Shown here: in pieces, positions 1 to 8,485 of the stretch
Position numbering within the stretch: position 1 is the stretch's first letter
Layout of the letters: each line of letters starts with the position of its first letter
NCBI GenBank assembly: GCA_037969235.1
Contig: JBBKXA010000125.1
Span: 1 to 18,573, forward strand
Direction of reading: 5' to 3'
Length of the DNA stretch: 18,573 bases
DNA from: TMED27 sp037969235
GTDB taxonomy: Bacteria; Pseudomonadota; Alphaproteobacteria; Micavibrionales; Micavibrionaceae
Program-made: the position numbers and the translations under genes
Notes under the pieces: model-generated
Databases searched by the model: none
Told to the model about the DNA's origin: nothing
What the model saw: only the letters and a program-made list of their open reading frames with translations

Positions 1-111
1 TTCAATCCGATCGAACCATCATTCGGAACACTCAAACGTAAAAGAGAATTTGCCCCACCTGACACACCAATAATTGAAATCATTAAATCATCCGAATGTT
101 ATTTGGAATGA
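1..111 (+). pseudogene. 3' end of a probable IS630-type DDE transposase (partial at window edge)
   Basis: An open frame enters from the left edge and stops with TGA at 109-111, giving 36 residues. It starts FNPIEPSFGTLKRKRE. The NPIE motif followed by a short basic stretch is the classic surrounding of the last catalytic Glu in IS630/Tc1-type DDE transposases, usually seen as 'SPxLNPIExxWxxLK'. About 30 residues follow the motif, which is near the normal tail length, so the C-terminus may be intact. Only the end is visible, so whether the element is whole or a relic cannot be decided; it is filed here as a fragment. No terminal inverted repeat was recognised in 112-250. Confidence 0.5.
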
Positions 112-250
112 CTATATAACGATCTTTTTGACTGGTTTCTTTAGTTTTGCTCACTTGCTTCTCCACAACCATTAGAAAATTATGGTATATGGCATTCTGC
201 AAATTACGTCAACAAAAAAGAATATAGCAAATTTAATGACCTGTAGTTTT

Positions 251-844
251 TCACATATCCAACCCATCCTCAACACGCGCCCGCGGCACAATCGCCCAAT
301 TCCCGTTCAGCAATTGCTGATGCCTATGAACCGCGCGGCAACTTCGTACGACAGCAGGAGCAAAAGCTGGCAGAGTCATCACCACTGAAGGCATTCTTAA
401 TACGCCCGTTAAAGAAGCCGCAAAACTAAACTTCTGCCCCATTTTGTTTTCTTTTAATGCCCGTGCAATGGCATCCCCATATAAATCGTTATTACGCTCC
501 GCCGCGTTATGCTCTGGCCGCGTATCAATACAAATTGAATGAAGCGTTTCATCATCCAAAAATAATTCATTAGCACTGCTGTTAAAACGACTAGCAAAAC
601 GACTTTCAGACATTTTATAAAGCGAAGAAAACGTCGCCCCCGCAACCAATTCACCCACTGCAAATAAAGTAGCCACCTGCGTTTCAGCGCCAAGTCCATA
701 AAAAGCCGCAACGCCACCAAAAATTGATGAGATACCTATAGCTAGCGTGTTTGCTGATTGTGCAGTATTTTTTAAAGCCGTTCCATCTATAGGATCACCC
801 AGCAAATCAATATAGCGGCCTTTATTATTCTCAACTTCTGTCAT
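251..844 (-). CDS. Unknown membrane-associated protein, 197 aa
   Basis: I do not recognise the family. The start is supported by a GGGAG Shine-Dalgarno sequence 7 bases before the ATG at 844-842. The protein has two adjacent hydrophobic, Gly/Ala-rich stretches (about residues 32-53 and 55-76). A middle polar part runs from about 80 to 135, and a third apolar segment from about 138 to 166. The C-terminus is short, basic and Arg-rich. This suggests an inner-membrane or membrane-inserting protein. It lies between the transposase end and flhF and is divergent from flhF, so it is not part of the flagellar transcription unit. Function is open; an accessory or cargo gene of the neighbouring element is possible but unproven. 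Confidence 0.6.
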   Translation of the reverse strand: MTEVENNKGRYIDLLGDPIDGTALKNTAQSANTLAIGISSIFGGVAAFYGLGAETQVATLFAVGELVAGATFSSLYKMSESRFASRFNSSANELFLDDETLHSICIDTRPEHNAAERNNDLYGDAIARALKENKMGQKFSFAASLTGVLRMPSVVMTLPAFAPAVVRSCRAVHRHQQLLNGNWAIVPRARVEDGLDM

Positions 845-952
845 AAAACACTCCCTATAAAATTGTTTTTATTGTCATAGCTTGAAAACGCCCGCAACAC
901 AAATCCTTTTACAAAAAATCCAGCTAATATTGTCCACAACCATATCCGCCTT

Positions 953-980
953 TTGTTACAACCCGCTGGTGTGATAAGAT
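953..980 (+). promoter_or_regulatory. Candidate sigma70 promoter for flhF
   Basis: TTGTTA (953-958) is separated by 16 bases from TAAGAT (975-980). TG-A stands directly before the -10 hexamer, making it an extended -10. Each hexamer matches the consensus at four of six positions. Transcription would begin near 987, about 30 bases before the flhF ATG. The 845-1016 gap is the divergent region between the unknown membrane gene and flhF. No CtrA full box (TTAA-N7-TTAA) was seen in it. Confidence 0.35.
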
Positions 981-1016
981 GAAGGATATTATACTGTTTT
1001 GAAATGAGTACACTTT

Positions 1017-2120
1017 ATGCGGCTAAAATCCTTTTACGCCAAAACAATGACAGAGGCGATGCAAATGGTTCGTGAGACACTCGGCGAAGATGCGATCATC
1101 GTAGCAACCCGCGAGGAAAAAGGCGGCCCATCACGCGGCGGCAGCGTGCGCGTCACTGCGGCTATCGACCCTTCTGATTATGATGAACATGCCTTTGATG
1201 AACAAAGCTACCGCGACGAATCTGGCCACGCCCCCGCATTTGAAACCCACGGACGCACCTCCGCGACATCCGCCGATACATGGCTGCAATATGATGACGA
1301 ACAGGACGAAAATGCCGTCGCCGAAGAAATCACTGACGCCATGCTCCGCCATTCAGTCCCCGAAGACGTCATGGATCAAATCCTATCATGCGCCACCGTC
1401 GTGGGTTTTGAACAACCAGGCGTAGCGATGGTCGCCGCCATCGAACATCTCTTCGAATTCACCCCCCTGCCCAACACCGCCACCGATGCCCCCATCATGT
1501 TTGTCGGCGCACCAGGCGCAGGGAAAACTTTAGCGGTTGCAAAAATGGCCGCACGCGGTGTGATGAATGGCTTAAAAATCGGCGTAATCTCCACCGATAC
1601 GGTCCGCGCAGGCGGCATAGAGCAACTCGCCGCCTTCACAAAATTACTGCGCATTGATGTCCAAAAAGCCGACACGCCCGAACGATTAGCAAACGCAATC
1701 GAATCCCTGCGCCATTGTGATCAGATTCTAATTGATACCGCAGGCATGAACCCATTTAACACCGACGATGTCAAACGCCTCGCCAAACTCATCGGCGCCG
1801 CGCAAACCCACCCGTATCTGGTCATGCCCGCGGGCATAGACGCCGATGAATCGGGTGAAATTGCACGCGTGTTCGCCACCATCGGCGCACACACCATAAT
1901 CCCCACCCGCATCGACATCGCTCGCCGCCTCGGTGGACTACTCGCCGCCGCCCACCAAGGCGGCATGAATTTTGCAGATGCCTCCAATACGCCCAAAGTG
2001 GCGGATGGATTATTCTCGCTAAATCCAAAAACTTTGTCTAAACTCTTAATGCCCTCGGCCTATCGCGATATCGCATCAAGCGACACATCACGAAACGCAC
2101 AGAGAAAATCAGGAACGTAA
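1017..2120 (+). CDS. flhF: FlhF, SRP-type GTPase for flagellar placement
   Basis: FlhF is an SRP-family GTPase that acts at the cell pole and helps place and assemble the flagellum. The 367-residue protein opens with the FlhF-specific B region (MRLKSFYAKTM, then VRETLGEDAIIVATRE to about residue 33). An acidic, Gly/His-rich linker follows, then the NG GTPase core from about 105. The P-loop is GAPGAGKT (164-171), the SRP-GTPase motif is DTVRAGGIEQL (194-204), G3 is DTAG (240-243) and the specificity loop is TRID (297-300). Length is within the family range. There is no strong Shine-Dalgarno sequence before the ATG, but the FlhF N-terminus begins exactly there. flhG follows after two bases, the usual FlhF-FlhG pairing. 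Identification is firm; role follows from the family. Confidence 0.93.
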   Translation: MRLKSFYAKTMTEAMQMVRETLGEDAIIVATREEKGGPSRGGSVRVTAAIDPSDYDEHAFDEQSYRDESGHAPAFETHGRTSATSADTWLQYDDEQDENAVAEEITDAMLRHSVPEDVMDQILSCATVVGFEQPGVAMVAAIEHLFEFTPLPNTATDAPIMFVGAPGAGKTLAVAKMAARGVMNGLKIGVISTDTVRAGGIEQLAAFTKLLRIDVQKADTPERLANAIESLRHCDQILIDTAGMNPFNTDDVKRLAKLIGAAQTHPYLVMPAGIDADESGEIARVFATIGAHTIIPTRIDIARRLGGLLAAAHQGGMNFADASNTPKVADGLFSLNPKTLSKLLMPSAYRDIASSDTSRNAQRKSGT

Positions 2121-2122
2121 AA

Positions 2123-2947
2123 ATGAGTGATACAAACACCAGAGAACAAACTGCCCCCCCCACATTCCGCCGTGCTAAAAACATTTTGGCCGTAGCGAGC
2201 GGTAAAGGCGGCGTTGGCAAAACTTGGTTTTCGGTCACACTCGCCCACGCCCTCACCAAAATGGGCAAAAAAGTCCTGCTCTTTGACGGAGATTTAGGCT
2301 TGGCAAACGTTGACGTTCAACTCGGCCTCATGCCAAAACGCGATTTAAATGACGTGATTCGCGGACGCCTTGGCCTCGATAAAGTCATACAACATTACGA
2401 TGAAGGTGGATTTGACATCATTGCGGGTCGTTCCGGCCAAGCATCCCTCTCCGCCCTCCCCAGCCAGCGTTTGGCACATTTGCGTGACCAACTGCTCGAA
2501 GTCTCCGACAATTATGATATCGTCATCGCTGATCTTGGGGCAGGCGTTGACCGCACCGTGCGCATGTTATCGGCCACAGCGCTCCGCACCATCCTCATCA
2601 CCACCGATGAGCCAACGTCATTAACCGATGCTTATGCGTTCATCAAACTCGGTAACGCCGCAGGCATGTCAAAAAATGTCAGCATCGTCGTCAACCAAGC
2701 CGCAAGCAACAGCGAAGGCGAAAAAACTTACAACACCTTGCTCAAAGCATGTTCAAATTTCTTGCGCCTGCAACCGCCAATGGCGGGCATTATCGGCCAT
2801 GACCCAAAAGTCAAAGACTCTATTCGCCACCAAACGCCCATCCTCATCCGCTCCCCTAATTCGGACGCCGCCGAAGATGTCGAAGCCATCGCCCGCCACG
2901 TCTGGAAAGAAATGGCCGAAGCCCGCAAAGACCTCGCCAGCGCTTAA
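2123..2947 (+). CDS. flhG: FlhG/FleN, MinD-like ATPase controlling flagellar number
   Basis: FlhG (also FleN, YlxH) is a ParA/MinD-superfamily ATPase that limits flagellar number and acts with FlhF. The 274-residue protein has the deviant Walker A motif KGGVGKT (28-34, signature Lys28 and P-loop Lys33). The switch I region is DGDLGLANVDVQLG (55-68), the Walker B-like part is IADLGAG (135-141), and the family segment TDEPTSLTDAYA spans 161-172. These are typical of FlhG rather than cell-division MinD. The C-terminal helix is charged and weakly amphipathic, as expected for a membrane-targeting tail. AGGA lies 8 bases before the ATG. The gene sits two bases behind flhF and was almost certainly co-transcribed with it. 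Confidence 0.92.
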   Translation: MSDTNTREQTAPPTFRRAKNILAVASGKGGVGKTWFSVTLAHALTKMGKKVLLFDGDLGLANVDVQLGLMPKRDLNDVIRGRLGLDKVIQHYDEGGFDIIAGRSGQASLSALPSQRLAHLRDQLLEVSDNYDIVIADLGAGVDRTVRMLSATALRTILITTDEPTSLTDAYAFIKLGNAAGMSKNVSIVVNQAASNSEGEKTYNTLLKACSNFLRLQPPMAGIIGHDPKVKDSIRHQTPILIRSPNSDAAEDVEAIARHVWKEMAEARKDLASA

Positions 2948-2995
2948 CATGGGCACTTCGCGTGAACGGTCTTTATAAACGCAGCCAAAACAGCG

Positions 2996-3001
2996 TATAA
3001 T
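2996..3001 (+). promoter_or_regulatory. Perfect TATAAT hexamer 6 bases before the fliK-like ATG
   Basis: A perfect -10 consensus stands just before the start of a gene that has no Shine-Dalgarno sequence. Transcription from it would begin at about the A of the ATG, giving a leaderless message. The -35 region is poor (TTATAA at 2973-2978, three of six). The 60-base gap after flhG contains no obvious terminator, so read-through from flhF-flhG is also possible. Confidence 0.35.
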
Positions 3002-3007
3002 AAAATC

Positions 3008-4963
3008 ATGAGTGACGCGCAAATTCCCAAAAATGTGTTGAATGTCCCACGGCAAAATTTACCGAGCAACACAGATTCGCAAAACCAACCCGCCCGTCAA
3101 AATGTCGAAATCGTAAACGCCCCCGAAAATATTCGCGAAGAACAGCGCAACACGCAAACCACCACCCGCATCCAAGGCAAAGTCGTCCGCCACAACGAAG
3201 ACGGCTCCATCCGCATTAAAACGGAGCGCGGCAACATTGACGTGCGCGTCCCCGAAAACCAAGCCAAACCGCCTGAAGGCACACGCGTAGAAATTGAAAT
3301 TCCGCCAACGCAGCCTCCCAAACAAAATCACGCCGCCGAAACCTCGCAACCGCGCACCACCGAAACTCAGCAGCCAGCGACAACAATAAAAACCGCCACC
3401 ATTCGCGAACTTCCACCCGAACTCATTAAACCAACAGCACAGCCCAATACCCGCACATACTCAACCCCCATAGAACTCACCGTTAGCAACCCGGAAAACC
3501 GATCATCCGATGTATTACAACCAAACATCATAACGCGTCCCGTCGATCCAAATGCGCCACAAATCCTATCCCAAACTCTGCCGCCGCAAGGAACAATCAT
3601 TCGCCTTGCCCCCACACAAAGCCTCCTCCCATCACCGAGCCCGCAAATCATTAATCAATCCGTAAATTTTACAGCTGAAAAAATCTTGAGTTTGCCTGAA
3701 CCTCCTGCACCACTCGTAACCTTGGCGCAACAAAACACGCCCCAAACCATCACCGATTTAATCGCCTTAAAAACGCCAGCAACCCAAAACAACCCCCTGC
3801 CCGAAACAGCTCTGCCGCCAACCACACCGCAAATTATTACACCACGCGGCGCGGCGATATTTCAAACCATCACCGCCGTGCAAAACACGCCAGTGCTCTC
3901 CATTACAAATGCGACCATCGACACGCCAAATGCCACGCCGCCAAAAATCAAACCACAAACATTCAACGCGCAAATCATATCTGCCGCGCCGCCGCGCATC
4001 ATTTTCACCGAAAGCGGCGCGATCAAACCCGATACACAAAACATGATCCTGCAAAACCAAAAAGCTGGCAACATCACCGGCATTGTCACCAACATCACCG
4101 CCACCGACCTTCCCGTACTCACCATATTTTTTCCGAAATGGGGCGTTCAGCAACAATTTACAATGCAATTCCCATCGGAAAATATCGCGTTAGGCACGCA
4201 AATCCAAATTGCCCCGCAAAATATTGCACAAAACCAGATCACCAACATCCAAAGCCCAGCCGCAACTCTCCCCCTCCCTGTACTGCTTGCTCCGCAACCG
4301 TGGCCTTTAATGAATGATCTATTACAAACCCTACAGCAAGTCGCCCCCGCCACCGCGCAAAGCCTCATCAACATAACACCATCCCCCGCTAGCCCCGCAC
4401 AAATGGGACCCGCGATCATGTTTTTTATCGCCGCCATTCGCGGCGGAGATATCACTCAGTGGCTCGGCACCAAAGCCACCGACATTTTAAAAACAAGCCG
4501 TAGCGAAAATATACTAAACCGTCTATCCACCGAAGGATCAACGCTAAACCGCATAGCATCCGAAACCACCCCTCAAGATTGGCGCGCCGCAAATGTTCCA
4601 TTATATCATGACGGCGACATGCACAAAATCGCGCTCTATTACAAACATGAACGCGAAGACAACAATGATGGAAAATCAGCCCTGAAAGGCACACGCTTTG
4701 TCTTTGATCTCGCATTGGAAAATATGGGTAAAGTCCAGGTCGATGGCCTGTTTCGCCCTCATTCCGATATGGGTAAGCGCTTGGACCTTGTCCTGCGCAC
4801 GGAAGAATTCTTTGCCGAAAACACCAAACGCGAAATGCGCCGCATCTATGCCAACGCCCTGCGCGAAACAGGCGTAAGCGGCGAACTATCCTTCCAAAAC
4901 AACCCAGAAAGCTTCGTCACCATTCAAGCCAAAAAAGTCACCGCACTGGGCGTAAACGCCTAA
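3008..4963 (+). CDS. FliK-like flagellar hook-length control protein (probable)
   Basis: This 651-residue protein is rich in Pro, Thr, Gln and Asn and has almost no recognisable motif in its long middle. The C-terminus (about 542-650) is folded-looking. The stretch FVFDLALENMGKVQVDGLF (564-582) followed by a long amphipathic helical region resembles the Flg_hook domain of FliK, with its 'L.L.P..LG.V.V' pattern. Two short beta-rich segments (about 53-98, and about 350-405) may be OB-like folds. A disordered ruler plus compact C-terminal switch domain is the FliK architecture. Position after flhF-flhG supports a flagellar role. No Shine-Dalgarno sequence precedes the ATG; TATAAT (2996-3001) ends six bases before it. 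Assignment to FliK is inference from architecture and context. Confidence 0.6.
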   Translation: MSDAQIPKNVLNVPRQNLPSNTDSQNQPARQNVEIVNAPENIREEQRNTQTTTRIQGKVVRHNEDGSIRIKTERGNIDVRVPENQAKPPEGTRVEIEIPPTQPPKQNHAAETSQPRTTETQQPATTIKTATIRELPPELIKPTAQPNTRTYSTPIELTVSNPENRSSDVLQPNIITRPVDPNAPQILSQTLPPQGTIIRLAPTQSLLPSPSPQIINQSVNFTAEKILSLPEPPAPLVTLAQQNTPQTITDLIALKTPATQNNPLPETALPPTTPQIITPRGAAIFQTITAVQNTPVLSITNATIDTPNATPPKIKPQTFNAQIISAAPPRIIFTESGAIKPDTQNMILQNQKAGNITGIVTNITATDLPVLTIFFPKWGVQQQFTMQFPSENIALGTQIQIAPQNIAQNQITNIQSPAATLPLPVLLAPQPWPLMNDLLQTLQQVAPATAQSLINITPSPASPAQMGPAIMFFIAAIRGGDITQWLGTKATDILKTSRSENILNRLSTEGSTLNRIASETTPQDWRAANVPLYHDGDMHKIALYYKHEREDNNDGKSALKGTRFVFDLALENMGKVQVDGLFRPHSDMGKRLDLVLRTEEFFAENTKREMRRIYANALRETGVSGELSFQNNPESFVTIQAKKVTALGVNA

Positions 4964-5643
4964 AACTCCAGTGTATCGCGATCATTTCGAATATCACGCA
5001 CGCTATCCACTCGCGTAAGCCACGCTGGCTTTTCCCAGTTCTGAATAGCATCCTTGATATCTTTAAACCCTTCAAAATTTTCAGGCCGTGGGCATTTCAC
5101 AAATACCTCGCCCTTGTGTTGTACAATTTGCACCATATTATTAAGCCGCCTCAAACCGCTTTCATTCAAGCGTCGAAGCGGATCTCTCCCAAAAGTCGGC
5201 CAATTAAGCATATCATGCAAACTCTTTTTTGTCGGTGCGCAAGGCAATGCTTTATATTGTTGTACGGCCTGTTCAAAAACTTCGGGAGAATACCAGTTAT
5301 ATTCATTTTCATCCGTAAATTGCATCCAGTTTGTTTCAGGGACACCAGCCCAGCCCGCAGGCGCATGCCGCCCATTAAAAAACACTCGAAACAAACGTCC
5401 ATCACCATCGACCATAAAATCAGTACAATCAATTTTAGCCAAACTGCGAGCGAATGTCACACGCACATATTCACGAATAATCGCAATCGCCTCATGCCAT
5501 TCTTCTTGCCAGTCCCGTATCGCTTGAGCAACCTGCTCGTCATCAACGCGAAACAATGCATATTTCGCCTTGTAAATCTCTGGTATAACAGGATTACGCA
5601 CCCTACTATGACCTGAAATTTTTTGAAATAATTTCTGAATCAT
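4960..5643 (-). CDS. Unknown protein, 227 aa, downstream of fliJ
   Basis: The family is not recognised. The 227-residue product appears soluble, with no signal peptide or membrane segment. It has many Trp, Asp/Glu and Arg residues: DWQEEW near 44-49, several Trp between about 98 and 120, and a basic segment DPLRRLNESGLRRLNNM at about 154-170. The stop overlaps the stop of the fliK-like gene on the other strand by three bases (TAG at 4960-4962, TAA at 4961-4963), so the two end face to face. The gene shares the strand of fliI-fliJ but lies 115 bases behind fliJ. There is no Shine-Dalgarno sequence before the ATG; TATAAA lies six bases upstream. A flagellar function is not implied by the sequence. 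Confidence 0.65.
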   Translation of the reverse strand: MIQKLFQKISGHSRVRNPVIPEIYKAKYALFRVDDEQVAQAIRDWQEEWHEAIAIIREYVRVTFARSLAKIDCTDFMVDGDGRLFRVFFNGRHAPAGWAGVPETNWMQFTDENEYNWYSPEVFEQAVQQYKALPCAPTKKSLHDMLNWPTFGRDPLRRLNESGLRRLNNMVQIVQHKGEVFVKCPRPENFEGFKDIKDAIQNWEKPAWLTRVDSVRDIRNDRDTLEF

Positions 5644-5758
5644 AATGACTTTATAATAAAAACACCGACGACTTTGTCAACAAACTAAATGCTTTACCGC
5701 AAGAATGTTTACTCAAATAATCTTAAACACCCTTCCACACCTACAAGATAGAAAAATT

Positions 5759-6190
5759 TCATTCACCCTCTCCTTGCGCCCGCTGAAAACCTTCAATCGC
5801 AATCGCATCCAAATCATCCGATTCCTTTTTTTCCAGTATTTTTTGCGCCGCTGCTTTACGGCGTTCATCCGTAATTTCAATCTTCTTCATCTCATTAAAC
5901 GCCGCCCTCATATCATCGCGCGCCTTTTCAATACGCACATTGAGAATTTTAAGAGCATCATCAATATCGGACACGCGTACCTTCACCGCGTTAGAATATG
6001 GCCCAAAATAACTCAGCATCTCAATGCCAAAATCATTCATTTTTTCCTGCTCAATCACCAATTGCTCCAGCATCTGCCCCTTTTGCGCAGTCAATTCCTC
6101 GGCTTGGCGATATAATTCCGCCAGCAATTTCTGGCGTTGGTCCAGCGCATGTTTGCGCACGCGAATAAGCCCATCAAGATCAGCCGCCAT
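5759..6190 (-). CDS. fliJ: FliJ, flagellar export chaperone/stalk
   Basis: FliJ is a small coiled-coil protein that binds the FliI ATPase ring and the export gate and escorts substrates in type III flagellar export. The 143-residue product is almost entirely charged heptad-like helix. A first coil spans about 1-52 (LIRVRKHALDQRQKLLAELY) and a second about 75-130, separated by a short FGPYSNAV turn. Length is normal for FliJ. Sequence similarity in this family is low, so the call rests on coiled-coil form, length and position. The ATG lies inside the end of fliI (11-base overlap, 6180-6190) with a GGGGATGAG-type ribosome site, showing translational coupling. It is the standard fliI-fliJ pair. 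Confidence 0.8.
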   Translation of the reverse strand: MAADLDGLIRVRKHALDQRQKLLAELYRQAEELTAQKGQMLEQLVIEQEKMNDFGIEMLSYFGPYSNAVKVRVSDIDDALKILNVRIEKARDDMRAAFNEMKKIEITDERRKAAAQKILEKKESDDLDAIAIEGFQRAQGEGE

Positions 6191-7517
6191 AACTCATCCC
6201 CACAATCTGCGCCAACCGCTCAAAGCCATCCTCAATGCTGGTGCGCTCATCCTTATGTTGCGTCAGGAAAGCCTCAATTTGCGGATAAATCACCAACGCC
6301 TCATCCACCGCCGGATCCGACCCTTTACGATACGCGCCAAGCCGTATCAATTCAGCCATATCCTCATACGTGCTAATGATGAGTTTTGCGCGGCGAATAA
6401 TATCATTCTGCTCATCATTCAACACTCCGGGCATCGAACGCGATATAGATTTTAAAACATCAATCGCCGGATACCGCCCGCGATCGGCAATGCTGCGATC
6501 CATTACAATATGCCCGTCAACTATCCCACGCACCGCATCCGATATCGGTTCATTATGATCATCCCCCTCCACCAGCACCGAAAACAGCCCCGTAATAGAA
6601 CCCTCCCCCGGCGCGCCAGGCCCCGCACGCTCTAATAATCGCGCTAATTCTCCGAATGTCGTGGGCGGATAACCTTTGGATGTAGGCGGCTCCCCCGCAC
6701 TTAATCCAATCTCGCGCTGCGCCATCGCAAAACGCGTTACCGAATCAATCAAACACAGCACTTTCTTGCCCTGCCCGCGAAAATACTCCGCCGTCGCGAG
6801 CGTCACATAAGCCGCCTGCCGCCGCATCAATGCTGGCTCATCGCCTGTCGCCACAATCACCACCGAACGCGCTAGCCCATCCACGCCCAGATCATCTTCC
6901 AAAAACTCCTGCACCTCACGTCCACGCTCCCCGACCAGCCCGATCACAGAAACATCCGCAGTCGTATAACGCGCCATCATCGAAAGCAAAACCGACTTCC
7001 CCACACCAGAGCCAGAGAAAATCCCCATCCGTTGCCCTTCGCATGTCGCGGTGAAGCTATTCACCGTGCGCACCCCCAAATCTAACTGCGCCCCCAAACG
7101 TTGCCGCGAATGCGGCGGCGGCGGCTTATTTTTAAGCAATATCGGATGTCCCCCTTGATGCAGTGGCCCAAGCCCATCAATCGGCTCCCCCAAACCATTA
7201 ATCACCCGTCCCAACCAACGTTCATCAGGCGTAATGCTCGGTGGCGTGTTTTCAATATAAGCGCGACACCCTAGCCCCACACCCTCAAGCGTACCAAATG
7301 GCATCAGCAACGCATGCCCATCCTTAAACCCCACAACCTCGCACACAATGCTCATGCCCGAATCTGGCCGCAAATGCACATGCGATCCAATCGAAAGCCC
7401 CGCACCAAACCCCGCAATTTCCACCAAAAGCCCAAGGATCTTCGTCACCTCGCCATATACATGCGTGTGCGTCAATTTCGCAATCTGCGCTTCAACTTGT
7501 TCGGCCAAACGATCCAT
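6180..7517 (-). CDS. fliI: FliI, flagellum-specific export ATPase
   Basis: FliI is the cytoplasmic hexameric ATPase of the flagellar type III export apparatus, related to the F1-ATPase beta subunit. The 445-residue protein has the N-terminal beta-barrel region (about 15-95) and the conserved WLGRVINGLGEPIDG stretch (101-115). Its Walker A motif is GSGVGKS (169-175), the catalytic Glu motif GERGREV (196-202), and the Walker B region KVLCLIDSVTR (252-262). FAMAQREIGLSAGEPPTSKG (263-282), typical of FliI/SctN, follows. A helical C-terminal domain completes it. Length and motifs are all intact. The ATG at 7517-7515 has a TATAAT (read on the minus strand, 7528-7523) five bases upstream and no well-spaced Shine-Dalgarno sequence. 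It is divergent from the 7625 gene. Confidence 0.96.
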   Translation of the reverse strand: MDRLAEQVEAQIAKLTHTHVYGEVTKILGLLVEIAGFGAGLSIGSHVHLRPDSGMSIVCEVVGFKDGHALLMPFGTLEGVGLGCRAYIENTPPSITPDERWLGRVINGLGEPIDGLGPLHQGGHPILLKNKPPPPHSRQRLGAQLDLGVRTVNSFTATCEGQRMGIFSGSGVGKSVLLSMMARYTTADVSVIGLVGERGREVQEFLEDDLGVDGLARSVVIVATGDEPALMRRQAAYVTLATAEYFRGQGKKVLCLIDSVTRFAMAQREIGLSAGEPPTSKGYPPTTFGELARLLERAGPGAPGEGSITGLFSVLVEGDDHNEPISDAVRGIVDGHIVMDRSIADRGRYPAIDVLKSISRSMPGVLNDEQNDIIRRAKLIISTYEDMAELIRLGAYRKGSDPAVDEALVIYPQIEAFLTQHKDERTSIEDGFERLAQIVGMSYGG

Positions 7518-7572
7518 ACCCCATTATAAAGCACCACACACAAAAGGCGTAGCGTGTTTTATAATTTATTTA

Positions 7573-7618
7573 TTGACATATTTTGTATATTTGTGTAGTT
7601 TACTTAAAAACACAAGGA
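7573..7618 (+). promoter_or_regulatory. Promoter and ribosome site for the 7625 gene
   Basis: A perfect TTGACA (7573-7578) is followed 17 bases later by TAGTTT (7596-7601), a weak -10 (three of six). A better hexamer, TATATT (7586-7591), is only 7 bases away and too close to pair with this -35. AAGGA (7614-7618) lies 6 bases before the ATG at 7625 and is a good ribosome site. The A+T-rich region 7518-7624 also separates the divergent fliI gene. Confidence 0.4.
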
Positions 7619-7624
7619 TAAAAC

Positions 7625-8485
7625 ATGCACATTATTTTAACAGGCTCAAATGATCCAAAATTCATAGCTTTAGCGAGCGCACTAAAAAGCCATCTTGAAG
7701 GCCATACATTTAGCCACGTCGATGCAAATAAACTTACGGTCTCAAGCGCGGAACAGGCAGATTTATTTATTTGCGCACACCGCTTCGACAATAACAAAAA
7801 TCAAAAATCCACTTTACAAAAAATTAGCCAGGAATTATCGAAAACCACCTTGGCTATCCCTCTGGATCTTTCACCGATAAATCTATCAACAGATACTTCC
7901 CAAAAAACAAAAACTGACCCCAGTGCCGATTTTGTTACCAATGAATCATTAGCCGATTTAGATTCAAAGACATTATTACCCTACATTGTAAAAGCATTGA
8001 GCCAAGCAAATGCTATTTATGATGCAAAAAAAGCAAGTGCTGCAAAAACAGAACATACTGAGAATAAGAAAAATGCAAGTGCTGCAAAAACAGAACATGC
8101 TGAGAATAAGAAAAAAAATAAAAGGGTCAACCATTTATACCCCATTACTGCCGAGCAAAATATCCAAGGCACCCCCCATAAAGTTAGCCTCCGCTTGGCT
8201 GAACATTTTATACTTCAATCATTAATTGATAACGCAGGCCAACAAACTATTCCTGGCTTCCAACTAAGAGAGAATTTCAATTCACAAAACGATTACCCAG
8301 AATTAAAGGAAGGCTCTGTTCATTACTTTATAAAAAACCTAAGGTCTAAATTAGTTGATCTTTTTGATCTAAACGCTCTTGAGCACCCCACCTCCATAAT
8401 AGAAGGTCATACAGGCGGCCATACAAAAGTGGGATACGAATTAGATTCACAAATATCGCAACAACTCGTAATCACCGAAACCTAA
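7625..8485 (+). CDS. Pseudo-response-regulator-like protein with one OmpR-type winged helix
   Basis: The family is not one I can name; the architecture is inferred. Residues 1-127 can be read as a receiver-like alpha/beta fold. Strand 1 is MHIILTG, strand 3 is ADLFICAH (45-52), where a receiver would have DLIILD, and the end ADFVTNESLADLDS (101-114) parallels 'ADDYLTKPFDKREL' of the CtrA in this window. The acidic pair, the phosphoacceptor Asp and the conserved Lys are all missing. A lysine-rich linker (about 134-167) holds a duplicated 14-residue unit. Residues 174-286 look like an OmpR-type winged helix, with IKNLRSKL (236-243) in the recognition-helix position and VGYELD (269-274) at the wing. 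Its paralogue follows after 52 bases, then ctrA. Probably a phosphorylation-independent DNA-binding regulator. Confidence 0.6.
   Translation: MHIILTGSNDPKFIALASALKSHLEGHTFSHVDANKLTVSSAEQADLFICAHRFDNNKNQKSTLQKISQELSKTTLAIPLDLSPINLSTDTSQKTKTDPSADFVTNESLADLDSKTLLPYIVKALSQANAIYDAKKASAAKTEHTENKKNASAAKTEHAENKKKNKRVNHLYPITAEQNIQGTPHKVSLRLAEHFILQSLIDNAGQQTIPGFQLRENFNSQNDYPELKEGSVHYFIKNLRSKLVDLFDLNALEHPTSIIEGHTGGHTKVGYELDSQISQQLVITET
8033..8116 (+). repeat. 42-bp tandem duplication in the linker of the 7625 gene
   Basis: Two adjacent 42-base copies (8033-8074 and 8075-8116) agree at 40 of 42 positions. They stay in frame and encode ASAAKTEHTENKKN and ASAAKTEHAENKKK (residues 137-164). The duplication lengthens the basic, flexible linker between the receiver-like and winged-helix parts. 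The near identity suggests a recent duplication; the paralogue at 8538 lacks it. Confidence 0.95.

Noticed and set aside
182..388. 68-codon open frame on the + strand
   Set aside because: It overlaps the 3' part of the better supported minus-strand gene (with ribosome site), has no Shine-Dalgarno sequence and no family-like composition.
5054..5616. Two open frames of 157 and 166 codons on the + strand
   Set aside because: They lie wholly opposite the 4960-5643 gene. Their Ser/Cys/Arg-rich composition is what antisense translation gives, and neither has a ribosome site.
6024..6455. 143-codon open frame on the + strand across fliI-fliJ
   Set aside because: Both minus-strand genes have clear family motifs or form and a coupled start; this frame is a shadow.
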